From Candidatus Saccharimonadota bacterium (GTDB taxonomy: Bacteria; Patescibacteriota; Saccharimonadia; Saccharimonadales; UBA4665): a stretch of 64,000 nucleotides of DNA. The translations under genes and the position numbers were made by a program. This document shows, piece by piece, positions 56,627 to 64,000 of the stretch. Position 1 is the first letter of the stretch, and each line of letters starts with the position of its first letter. Under the pieces are notes generated by a model, which ran no database searches, was not told where the DNA came from, and was given only the letters and a program-made list of their open reading frames with translations. Location: NCBI GenBank assembly GCA_002746885.1, contig PDRS01000007.1, forward strand, positions 62,001 to 126,000. Direction: 5' to 3'.

Positions 56627-56875
56627 CTATTGTTCGGTTGCCTTAAACGGCGTTGGATTCGTGCTATTGAGCTGGCTATTCTGAGTCGGGTTGATGCTTT
56701 CCTCGTTGAAGTAGTCTGAGTTGGGTTTTTCGAAATCAGCCGTTATGACATCGACCACCTCAACTTCTTGCTGGCGATTTTCCGGCGTCACAAACAATCT
56801 TGTTGACAGTATAAACGATATAATTGCGCTCAATAGCGCAACCGCTACTATGACGGCTATGTCTTTCTGCTTCAT
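56627..56875 (-). CDS. Small membrane protein in the pilus operon
   Basis: 82 residues: one membrane helix (IAVIVAVALLSAIISFIL) and an acidic, Asn/Thr-rich extracytoplasmic tail. It occupies the place of pilP between pilO and pilB but lacks a lipobox and the PilP beta domain. It overlaps pilO by 4 bp, so it is probably made with it. A platform accessory protein is plausible; no family is recognised. Confidence 0.7.
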   Translation of the reverse strand: MKQKDIAVIVAVALLSAIISFILSTRLFVTPENRQQEVEVVDVITADFEKPNSDYFNEESINPTQNSQLNSTNPTPFKATEQ

Positions 56876-57543
56876 TTCACCACCTTTGTTGAAATATTGA
56901 GCGATTTCGCAGGCTGAAAATACGTTTGCGCACCAAGCGTCAGAACAAGTTCATCCTTACCGCCCGACAACTCAAGCGACGTGAACTGAATTGGGCGAAT
57001 CGACTTCTCGAAAGCAGACACAACACCCTGAATAGTTTCATAATTCGATGACACTGAAAGCTCAAACGGAATGGCGATTGGTTCTGGGTCGGTGCTTGTG
57101 TCGTTTTCAGCTTGAGCAATCTCTTCGTCCGTGCCGGATATACTTTTTATTTTAACGTTTTCATTCGCCACAAGCGCCTCAAGACTGGTGACAAGAGCTG
57201 GAAAATCGTACTGACTCGGCAGGGCGTCGAGCACTATTTTTGCGTTATTGCCATCTTTTGCGCCAACACCGTTCGGATCGCCGCCCAGTACATTAAGCTC
57301 TGTATTCGTAAAAGCTTTGTATGCTTTCTTAAGATCCTTGACTGCTTTTTTGTCAGATTTAAGCTGGTCGCGCGCTTTCCGCTTCTCGGTAATAACGCGA
57401 TTCTGGTAATTTGCCTGGCTGACAAGCGTCCTCGTTGCAAACGCCGAAAAAACAAACAGAAACACGGCAACACTCACGGCAATTACCACTGCAGTGTTAG
57501 CTTTATCGATGAGTGTGCGTTTTGACGATAACATATCAGCCAT
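56872..57543 (-). CDS. pilO: Pilus platform protein PilO-like
   Basis: 223 residues: a short cytoplasmic end, one membrane helix (VVIAVSVAVFLFVFSAF), a coiled-coil stretch (ANYQNRVITEKRKARDQLKSDKKAVKDLKKAY), then an alpha/beta domain ending in the strand pattern SLELSGGKDELVLTLGAQTYF. This is the PilO ferredoxin-like arrangement. It pairs with PilN to join the cytoplasmic PilM ring to the outside. It precedes the small gene at 56627. Confidence 0.85.
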   Translation of the reverse strand: MADMLSSKRTLIDKANTAVVIAVSVAVFLFVFSAFATRTLVSQANYQNRVITEKRKARDQLKSDKKAVKDLKKAYKAFTNTELNVLGGDPNGVGAKDGNNAKIVLDALPSQYDFPALVTSLEALVANENVKIKSISGTDEEIAQAENDTSTDPEPIAIPFELSVSSNYETIQGVVSAFEKSIRPIQFTSLELSGGKDELVLTLGAQTYFQPAKSLNISTKVVK

Positions 57544-57545
57544 GG

Positions 57546-58349
57546 TTATTCTCCCGCCTCAAACAGATTAGTTTGGTTCGTTTGCACGCCAGACGGCACA
57601 ATGAGCTGTACTTCTTTCGTGTCATCAAAAATGTCAGGATTGTATTTCAGGGTAATGGTAAATGTTGCGCCTTTATCGTTACGCCCGAATTCGCTCAGCA
57701 CAACTTCGCTGAAAGCTTTTGGCGGCTTAGTGCAGTCACCGTTACTGTCGAGAATCATACCGTCAGGAACAATCACCTGCCTGCCTTTGATATTGGGGCA
57801 AAGATCCTCCTTGGGGGCCAACTCAGCGTCTTTATCTTTATCTTTGTCTTTGTCGGCGTCTTTGCCTTTGTCTTCGTCTACGTCTGTACCGATCTTATAT
57901 CCAGTCGCTTTCAGTGTATCGGCATATACACCGACAGCATCAAGCGTGGGCGCTTTGCCGCCTATAGACATCGTGTTTTTTGCATAATCAACCGTGAGCT
58001 TTGTCAGAATTGCCTGGTCGGGAGTAACCTGCGTTATGTAGGTAAACAGCCTGCTCGTCGCTGGTTTCTGTTCATGCAGCGAGGTCAAAGCGCCCAGCTG
58101 ATTTTGAACGGTCAGTATTCTACTCAGGTCTTTTTCGCTCTTCAGCTCTTCGCTGTAGGTTTTGATATCAGCTTGCAGGTCATTCAGACTTTTCTTTTGC
58201 GCCACATGCACAAAGAATAACGCAAACAGCAGCACGGCAATCGATATCCCGCCGACAATGAGCGACACAAGCAACATGAGACGCTTCATGCGACGCGCCT
58301 TTACGAACTCCAGCTTAATGTCGGGCAAAAGGTTAAACTGAATCATCAT
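57546..58349 (-). CDS. pilN: Pilus platform protein PilN-like with Asp/Lys repeat
   Basis: 267 residues. The cytoplasmic start IQFNLLPDIKLEFVKARRMKRL has the NLLP motif that docks onto PilM. A membrane helix (about 27-50), a coiled coil and an alpha/beta domain follow. Between about residues 145 and 175 lies a run of Asp-Lys dipeptides (DEDKGKDADKDKDKD), coded by imperfect TTTGTC/TTTATC hexamers at 57832-57880, a likely slippage site. The gene overlaps the pilM stop by 4 bp. Confidence 0.87.
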   Translation of the reverse strand: MMIQFNLLPDIKLEFVKARRMKRLMLLVSLIVGGISIAVLLFALFFVHVAQKKSLNDLQADIKTYSEELKSEKDLSRILTVQNQLGALTSLHEQKPATSRLFTYITQVTPDQAILTKLTVDYAKNTMSIGGKAPTLDAVGVYADTLKATGYKIGTDVDEDKGKDADKDKDKDKDAELAPKEDLCPNIKGRQVIVPDGMILDSNGDCTKPPKAFSEVVLSEFGRNDKGATFTITLKYNPDIFDDTKEVQLIVPSGVQTNQTNLFEAGE

Positions 58350-59386
58350 TCGTTCCTCTCCGCAAGTCCCACCGCAACACTAAACTGGTTCGAGACCGCT
58401 AGTAGTTCGTTCTGCCTATCAGACGCAAACGAAACGTTTCGCCACGCATTGCCTATCTCGACATTGACGCCAAACTTGTTCGCAAGATACAACGGAAAGT
58501 CCGGTATGGAAGACGCTCCGCCCGTTACGATCATACGCTCAATGGGTGTTTCGGGATAGCGCGTCTGAAAAAATTTCACTGACTTATCAATTTCACTGAC
58601 CAGCAGATCTATCGTACCGATAATTGCTTGGTAAACTTGCCCTTCCAGCTTGTCTTTACTCACACCAAACTTGTACACAAACTGCTGTGCCTGTTTCTCG
58701 TCTATATTGAGGTTTTGTGTCGCCGTCCGAACAATCGCATCGACACCAGTCGGAATTGATCGAGTCAGACGCGGTGCATCTGCCATAGTGATCACCAAAT
58801 CAGTACTAAGCTGCCCAATGTCCACAATAAGCTGAGGAGCGGTTGTCCCCGCAGGAACAAGCGAGCGAGTCAGCGCTAGACTATCCGGTTCAAACGCTAT
58901 TACATTCAGCCCAATCGACTCAATCATATCCAAACGCTGCTCAACATAGCCGTTACTCACGCTACTGAGGAGTACCTCAACCTTCGTTTGGTCTTTTGGC
59001 GAATCGCCAATAATGCCCCAGTCTATCTTACTTTCCGCTGGAGGTGTCGGTATAAGCGATTCCGCCTGATACTGAATGGCCTGCCCCATTTCATTCTGCG
59101 GAATACGATCAAAGTCAATAACCGTCGTAAAAACGCGGCTGCTTGGCAGACCGACAGCAACATTGCGCGTCGACATCCGCGCCTGAGAAATCAGGTTAGA
59201 TAAAACCTGAGCAAGCTTCTGCTGGTCAGCTTTGCTGTCGCTTTGCGCGATTTTTACATCGAGCGGAACGTAGGCGTATTTTACCAGACTCCTAGTAGAA
59301 CCAGAGCCGCGTAGCTCAACGATGCGAACGCCCGTTGTGCCGATATCCAGACCGAAAAAAGATGATACCCCACTCAATACACTCAT
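58346..59386 (-). CDS. pilM: Pilus assembly protein PilM
   Basis: 346 residues, actin-like fold of the FtsA/HSP70 type. FGLDIGTTGVRIVEL is the phosphate-1 loop, VDIGQLSTDLVITM the phosphate-2 loop and MIVTGGASSIPDFPLYL the adenosine motif. It forms a cytoplasmic ring, binds the NLLP motif of PilN and couples the platform to PilB and PilT. First gene of the pilM-N-O operon. A TATAAT box at 59401-59396 lies 9 nt before the ATG. Confidence 0.95.
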   Translation of the reverse strand: MSVLSGVSSFFGLDIGTTGVRIVELRGSGSTRSLVKYAYVPLDVKIAQSDSKADQQKLAQVLSNLISQARMSTRNVAVGLPSSRVFTTVIDFDRIPQNEMGQAIQYQAESLIPTPPAESKIDWGIIGDSPKDQTKVEVLLSSVSNGYVEQRLDMIESIGLNVIAFEPDSLALTRSLVPAGTTAPQLIVDIGQLSTDLVITMADAPRLTRSIPTGVDAIVRTATQNLNIDEKQAQQFVYKFGVSKDKLEGQVYQAIIGTIDLLVSEIDKSVKFFQTRYPETPIERMIVTGGASSIPDFPLYLANKFGVNVEIGNAWRNVSFASDRQNELLAVSNQFSVAVGLAERNE

Positions 59387-59465
59387 ATTACCTCGATTAT
59401 AGCATGAGCGCTATGCACTACCGCAAGCCTTTTCCTGCATTTCACAAACAATTATCTCCGACCAG

Positions 59466-61676
59466 TTATAAAATCGGCGGAAGACTGACGAAAGAATCGT
59501 ATCTGCCCATCGCATCAGAATCGCTGCTCGTGCCATCAGGCGCCAACCACAACTCCGGCGTATACAAGAACGATTCAGCAGGAGCAACTGGCGTGCCAGC
59601 TGAATTCGTATGGTACGTACCGTACGTACGGCCAAGTACAAGCCTATTGGCACTGACCGCGCCGTAAACAGACAGGCTGTTGTTGCACAGGTTATACGCA
59701 TCGGGTGTAGTAAACGTGATTGGTGTATTGATAGTGTCTGTGCAACTATAGAAGTTTCCGTGCGCACCACTGCCCTGAACGTAGTAGACGCCGTGTATTT
59801 CGGTTACATTTCTCCTCACAGAAACATTACCGTTCTGCACAATAACCGTCAGCCGCGGAATAGATGATGGATCCGCAGCGTTGTAGCTGCCATATGTGAT
59901 GTTGCCGTCTATAAACACGTTACCACCGCCTCGAACTACAATAGTCACCTGACGACCCGTAGACAGTTGGCCATGTAACGTGATATTGCCGCTCGCATAG
60001 TACGTACCATCAGCGCCCAGCGTAGCGAGATCTACTACTCCAGAAAGAGTAAAGTCCTGAGGAGGGGCTGTCGGCACTGGAGGCGATACCGCGTAGCCGC
60101 CGCCATATCTGTTACCGCTGGCTGTTGTATTCGCAAAGGCAAGACCGCGTCCAGACTGCGCAGCAGTCGATCCAGGAAGTCCGGCGCCAGTTATAAAGTC
60201 ATCTACATTACCCATTGCCAGTGCTGCCAGCTGCGAACCGCCGCCCATATAATTACCAGCTGGGTCGCCATTTCTGTTCCATGCACGTATATCGCCTCCA
60301 GAGAGTATGTCGCCGCCAACTACCTCAAAATATGGACGGAAACCAGCATTGCCAGTTTCAAACGACCCAACGCCAGGACAGGTGACATTCAACAAGCCGC
60401 TAAGAGACCACTGAAGCTGATAGGTGCCGGGAACGGACGGAGTAAACGGTATGCCTGGGTCACCGTTCGTACCACTCGGATTTGCCGTCAGTCGCGTTCC
60501 TGGTGTCGGAAAGCCAGCGTCGTATCGTACATCCTCATCATAAACCACTCCAGTCGGACCAAGTATGCTTACATGCATCGTTGGATTGTACGCACTAGGT
60601 GGTAGCGAAGGATGTCCCGTGTAAGGGCTCCCCCAAGGATAGTCAAGGTCTATTTGCGGCTTCAGGTAGTAGGTCTCGCCAACTCCCATAGTTGCCGGGA
60701 AGTTTGAGGGCAGACGGCACGTTGCGTTGTTGCACGGGCCAAGCGTAATCCCAGCCAATCCATTCATACCATCGGGGATTCCGCTTGAATCAACACCTAT
60801 TGCAAAGATATAGAAATCCATAGCCTGAGCCCCTGCGTAGTCTGCTGGGTTGAAGCTGTAGTTATGACTCGCGTCAGAAGATATTGCAAAAGCATTTCCA
60901 CTCCACCCCGGCTCCCCGGGCGGAATACCGCCTGCGACATTGTAATACACATGCACGTCCAAGATTGCTCCAGGGCTATCGGGATCAATTACTCTGCCGC
61001 TGACGGCACTACAATTCCCGCTTGCTGTTATGGTTGGCGCATGCCGGACAAGACCATCATAAATATCGATGGGATTTGCACAACTTTCCTTAATCACAAA
61101 AACTATCTCGCCGCCTTGCTTAAATACAAGAGCTTTTGTTGTTGTCGCTCTATCAAGGTAGTACGTATCGTCGTTCAGCGACGACTGCGCATAAGCCGAG
61201 TTTATTGTAAAGGTATAATCCTCCCAGCTGACCATAACGTCTGGCTGCCGGACGAGCATCTCCCAGTCAGCAACAGCAGCGGCATCTGGACGCGGAGCTG
61301 GAGCTCCTCGAACGCCACGCATAGTTTGTATGATGAACTGAGCGCCAGTTCGGTTACGCGTAATGTCTCGCGGTTGTACAGTCCCTGGACATCTGTCAGC
61401 CCTGCCCACAGTCAAGTTCTGCTTGACGGTTTCGATAAAGAAATCTTTATCTGTCATTGCCGAAGTGAGCGACATAAGAATATTTCCGCTAGCATCGTGG
61501 CAATGGATCACTGGACTGTAAGCACCAGCATTGGCACCAGTAAAATATCCTCGACGGAGCGGAGAAAGCTGCGCCGCCGCCTTAGGCGCTGTCGCAAAAA
61601 GACCGCCAAGCCACGCTAGCACGAACACCGAACACAAGAGGCCCGTCCCATACACACGTTTCTGCCTTCCCGTCAT
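59466..61676 (-). CDS. Large secreted protein upstream of the pilus genes
   Basis: 736 residues. N-terminal signal (GLLCSVFVLAWLGGLFATAPKAAAQ). No single family is recognised. The middle (about 220-450) has Ig-like strands (SGRVIDPDSPGAILDVHVYYN, GTYQLQWSLSGLLNV), and the last 180 residues have strand-turn repeats of a beta-solenoid type: ASGNITLHGQLS, RGGGNVFIDGNITYGS, VIVQNGNVSVRRNVTEIHGVYYVQ. The PilX-like protein at 1102 has the same style of domain. It lacks a prepilin leader. Position and build suggest a pilus-tip or surface adhesin. It overlaps the TPR gene by 4 bp. Confidence 0.8.
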   Translation of the reverse strand: MTGRQKRVYGTGLLCSVFVLAWLGGLFATAPKAAAQLSPLRRGYFTGANAGAYSPVIHCHDASGNILMSLTSAMTDKDFFIETVKQNLTVGRADRCPGTVQPRDITRNRTGAQFIIQTMRGVRGAPAPRPDAAAVADWEMLVRQPDVMVSWEDYTFTINSAYAQSSLNDDTYYLDRATTTKALVFKQGGEIVFVIKESCANPIDIYDGLVRHAPTITASGNCSAVSGRVIDPDSPGAILDVHVYYNVAGGIPPGEPGWSGNAFAISSDASHNYSFNPADYAGAQAMDFYIFAIGVDSSGIPDGMNGLAGITLGPCNNATCRLPSNFPATMGVGETYYLKPQIDLDYPWGSPYTGHPSLPPSAYNPTMHVSILGPTGVVYDEDVRYDAGFPTPGTRLTANPSGTNGDPGIPFTPSVPGTYQLQWSLSGLLNVTCPGVGSFETGNAGFRPYFEVVGGDILSGGDIRAWNRNGDPAGNYMGGGSQLAALAMGNVDDFITGAGLPGSTAAQSGRGLAFANTTASGNRYGGGYAVSPPVPTAPPQDFTLSGVVDLATLGADGTYYASGNITLHGQLSTGRQVTIVVRGGGNVFIDGNITYGSYNAADPSSIPRLTVIVQNGNVSVRRNVTEIHGVYYVQGSGAHGNFYSCTDTINTPITFTTPDAYNLCNNSLSVYGAVSANRLVLGRTYGTYHTNSAGTPVAPAESFLYTPELWLAPDGTSSDSDAMGRYDSFVSLPPIL

Positions 61677-62266
61677 GCACCCTCCTTTATGCGCGCAATT
61701 TCTCGCTTGTATTCTTCGGCTGTAAGGGCATCATTGTCGTTCTTTATCTCGAGAAGACTAAGCGCCTTTTCGTAATACGCGAGAGCCTTTGCCGAATCTC
61801 CCTTCCCGACATAGCATACGCCAAGCAGTCGTGCTGTTCTGTGAGATGGCTCCAGCGCATCAGCTTTCATAGCAAAAGCGATTGCGTCATCGTATCTTTT
61901 TGTATTTAGCGCGAGGGTTGCTTTTTGAAAATATATAGTAACTTTGTCCGCAGAGTCTTCTGTCTCAGAAAGCACCTCGTCAAACTCGCCCATAGCTTTT
62001 TCATAACTTGTGTTTTTTGGATCTGCTGACGCCCGACTATATATGTCTCTGCTGCGGTCGGTAGCGCTAACGTGCTCACGTTCCGAGCCATTCGACGTTT
62101 GGCTGCTTGTCAACCACATGGCAAGACAAGCTGCTGCTACCGCGACAACCACTAGTACACCGAGCAAAACAAGCAAACGAGTTTGCTTGCGCTCATTAGG
62201 TAAACCGGTCGGAGCTTCTTCGTTTTCTAACCGCTTATGTTTTCCGACGATATTTCGCATAGACAT
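61673..62266 (-). CDS. Membrane-anchored TPR protein
   Basis: 197 residues. A basic start is followed by one membrane helix (LLVLLGVLVVVAVAAACLAMWL, about 30-51) and then 2-3 TPR-type helical repeats (KVTIYFQKATLALNTKRYDDAIAFAMKADALEPSH and GVCYVGKGDSAKALAYYEKAL). TPR proteins act as binding scaffolds, as PilF-like proteins do in pilus assembly. It is the first gene of the run, overlapping the 736-residue protein gene by 4 bp. Confidence 0.78.
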   Translation of the reverse strand: MSMRNIVGKHKRLENEEAPTGLPNERKQTRLLVLLGVLVVVAVAAACLAMWLTSSQTSNGSEREHVSATDRSRDIYSRASADPKNTSYEKAMGEFDEVLSETEDSADKVTIYFQKATLALNTKRYDDAIAFAMKADALEPSHRTARLLGVCYVGKGDSAKALAYYEKALSLLEIKNDNDALTAEEYKREIARIKEGA

Positions 62267-62576
62267 AACTATACCAAAGCGTAAGCGTCATGTGAAGAGC
62301 GTTACATTACCGATCTGCCAAGCTAAAACGAAACACCGTATATTTAAGGGTACTAAAGCGACTCAGCGCAGAAAAATACTCCTTCTTTTGCCACCAACTA
62401 GCCCAGAAATTGTCACAACTGGTAGCTGTAGTGCTGGTTGCCGGCATTAGTTATGTAACCGCTCAACGTTGGCTAGGCCGATTTTGGAGACGGCTTTCCG
62501 ATGAAGCAGCGGCTTCACTGGCTCGACAATATCCCCTATATCATCGTCAACCATGGCGCTATTCTGCTACCGCTGT
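62267..62576. other. Divergent intergenic region, no gene seen
   Basis: About 310 nt between divergent genes. The longer frame read into ychF has no ribosome binding site or similarity. No strong inverted repeats. It should hold the promoters of the TPR/pilus run and of ychF. Confidence 0.5.
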
Positions 62577-62582
62577 TACAAT
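62577..62582 (+). promoter_or_regulatory. -10 box of ychF
   Basis: TACAAT ends 7 nt before ATG 62590, another leaderless candidate. Confidence 0.55.
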
Positions 62583-62589
62583 GTTTGGC

Positions 62590-63687
62590 ATGAGTCTCTC
62601 CTTAGCGATTGTCGGGCTACCCAATGTCGGAAAAAGTACGCTGTTCAACGCCCTAACAGATAGCAGCATTCTTGCAGCAAACTACCCCTTTGCCACCATA
62701 GAACCAAACACTGGTATCGTCCCCGTGCCAGATGAACGCCTCGCAAAGCTGAGCGAGCTGTATCATGACGCGCCCATCAAGCCCGCCACCGTCACCTTCG
62801 TTGATATAGCTGGACTTGTGGCTGGCGCGAGCGAGGGCGAAGGACTCGGCAACCAATTTTTGAGCCACATTCGGACATGCAATGCCATCGTACAAGTTGT
62901 GCGTGCATTCGATGACAGCAATGTGACGCACGTAGACGAAACGCATAGCCCAGCCAAAGATATTGACGTTATCAACACCGAACTCGTACTGGCAGACTTG
63001 CAGACCACAACGAACCGCCTGCCGCGCTTACAAAAAGAGCTAAAAGCTAACCCAAAACTGCAACCGCAAGTAACGTTTCTCGAAGAAGTAAGAGCCGTCT
63101 TAGACGCCGGAAAGCCGCTTTGGCAGGAGGCAAAAATCATGCACCACGAAGCGTGCGGTTGGCTACGCCAAGAACTGCAACTTTTGACGCTCAAACCCAT
63201 CATATATGTCTTCAACCTCGACGAAGCAAAGCTAGCCGACACGGAAACGCGGTCCCGCTTGGAGTCGCTCGTCTCGCCCGCTGCAGCACTTTTCGTCTGC
63301 GCCAAACTCGAAGACGAGTTGCGCGGCTTAGATGAAGCTGAGCGCAGCGAGCTGCTCGAGAGTTATGGCGTCCAGCAAAGCGGCTTAGTACAGCTCATTC
63401 ACACCGCCTACAAAACACTGGGCTTGCAGAGCTACCTGACAGCCGGAGAAAAAGAAGTGCGCGCCTGGACGATTCCCAGCGGCGCTACCGCACCGCAAGC
63501 GGCCGGCGTTATACACGGCGATTTCGAACGCGGCTTTATTGCAGCAGACATCGTGAACTATCAAGACCTCATCGCCGCTGGATCAATCCCTGCCGCCCGA
63601 GCAGCTGGTAAAGTTCGCACCGAAGGCAAAACATACATCATGAAACCGGATGATGTTGTTGAATTCAAAAGCAACGTCCGCAAATGA
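62590..63687 (+). CDS. ychF: Redox-regulated ATPase YchF (Obg family)
   Basis: 365 residues from ATG 62590 (MSLSLAIVGLPNVGKST), the usual start for YchF; upstream codons have no homologous sequence. G1 is GLPNVGKST, G3 DIAGLVAGASEGEG, and the G4-like position holds NLDE, which makes it ATP-specific. A helical coiled-coil domain follows (about 130-200) and the TGS domain closes the protein (about 280-362: GEKEVRAWTIPSGATAPQAAGVIHGDFERGFI). YchF binds ribosomes and is linked to stress responses. Confidence 0.96.
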   Translation: MSLSLAIVGLPNVGKSTLFNALTDSSILAANYPFATIEPNTGIVPVPDERLAKLSELYHDAPIKPATVTFVDIAGLVAGASEGEGLGNQFLSHIRTCNAIVQVVRAFDDSNVTHVDETHSPAKDIDVINTELVLADLQTTTNRLPRLQKELKANPKLQPQVTFLEEVRAVLDAGKPLWQEAKIMHHEACGWLRQELQLLTLKPIIYVFNLDEAKLADTETRSRLESLVSPAAALFVCAKLEDELRGLDEAERSELLESYGVQQSGLVQLIHTAYKTLGLQSYLTAGEKEVRAWTIPSGATAPQAAGVIHGDFERGFIAADIVNYQDLIAAGSIPAARAAGKVRTEGKTYIMKPDDVVEFKSNVRK

Positions 63688-63808
63688 CAAAACCGTAAAC
63701 CGCACCGCGCCAGGAAAACGCCCGCGCAAAAACGCCTCACCCCACCTGACCGATCAAAAAAACAGCCGCTCGCCAGGCAAGACTACGAGAAAATAGCCGC
63801 CCCGAGTG

Positions 63809-64000
63809 CTACATGCGGTTTATTTGCTCGTTGATCTGACGTGCCGCGTCAGCTATTTGCGCCCAAGAACTACCGAACGACATGATGGTAAGCATATACG
63901 TTTGACTACCGTACACGATAGCCGCGTCGTGCAGCCTGCCTTCCAAAAACCCAACTTTGTCAGCCACGCTCACACCAACTCCAGCAGGAATACCCTGGCG
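63809..64000 (-). CDS. Serine hydrolase of the class A beta-lactamase fold, C-terminal part
   Basis: The last 63 codons of a gene that enters from the right edge; stop TAG at 63811-63809. The sequence VADKVGFLEGRLHDAAIVYGSQTYMLTIMS matches the KTG-like strand and following beta hairpin of beta-lactamase-related serine hydrolases (usual form K-T-G..HDAAIV), where the KTG is read as DKVG. It is closer to the D-Ala-D-Ala-processing or unknown serine hydrolases found in Gram-positive bacteria than to resistance enzymes. Only the end is visible. Confidence 0.72.
   Translation of the reverse strand, partial: RQGIPAGVGVSVADKVGFLEGRLHDAAIVYGSQTYMLTIMSFGSSWAQIADAARQINEQINRM

Noticed and set aside
62410..62589. 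YchF starting at 62410
   Set aside because: The extension has no similarity and would place the promoter-like TACAAT box inside the gene; YchF proteins begin MSL.IGIVGLPN-like.

Overview
The window is a contiguous stretch of chromosome from a Candidatus Saccharibacteria (TM7) type bacterium of the Candidate Phyla Radiation. The 16S rRNA gene (11853-13325, minus strand) contains the lineage-specific TM7-580 site (12791-12809). Other features agree: monoderm-style type IV pili without a secretin, a single Xer recombinase, a VirB4/TraC-like ATPase, compact genes with overlapping starts and stops, and few biosynthetic genes. UGA behaves as an ordinary stop.

Layout: 0-4.9 kb carries secreted proteins and a three-gene pseudopilin cluster. 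5-13.5 kb holds one rRNA set split into two transcription units: 23S-5S with its own promoter, processing stem and terminator, and a separate 16S unit with its own. Between them lie tRNA-Ala and tRNA-Ile on the opposite strand and three small protein genes. 13.5-19 kb has a HAD hydrolase, gyrA and gyrB. 19-23 kb has the VirB4-like ATPase with a Pro/Gln-rich tail, small hypothetical genes and candidate small RNAs. 23-30 kb is mostly informational: comM, infC-rpmI-rplT, rnpB, a pterin-dehydratase/RNase H fusion behind tRNA-Pro, a 189-bp tandem repeat built from half of that tRNA, a one-domain asparaginase, a site-2-type protease and rpmB. 30-40 kb has miaA, an alkyltransferase-like gene, thrS with a probable T-box leader, an Ldh-family dehydrogenase, a ~180-nt unassigned structured RNA, nrdR and a membrane glycosyltransferase. 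40-47.7 kb has tRNAs, a small AT-rich accessory patch with a gene remnant, transporter, SGNH hydrolase, mscL, a foldase, ndk and xer. 47.7-62.3 kb is a nearly complete type IV pilus locus, all on the minus strand. ychF and a partial serine hydrolase close the window.

How the parts work together: pilM-pilN-pilO form the inner-membrane platform, pilB extends and pilT retracts fibres through pilC, pilD matures the prepilins, and pilA is the likely major subunit. At least seven minor prepilins sit in two clusters. A 736-residue secreted protein and a TPR protein precede pilM and probably belong to the same machine. In an epibiont this machinery is expected to serve attachment to the host, twitching or DNA uptake, with comM a DNA-uptake partner.

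Transcription signals are unusually readable. Many promoters fit TTGACN-17-TATAAT. At several genes the -10 box ends only 6-7 nt before the ATG, which implies leaderless mRNAs. I found no CRISPR array, insertion sequence, prophage or defence island. The most notable items are the split rRNA units with 23S insertions, the T-box, the fusion gene, the tRNA-half repeat and the unassigned structured RNAs.
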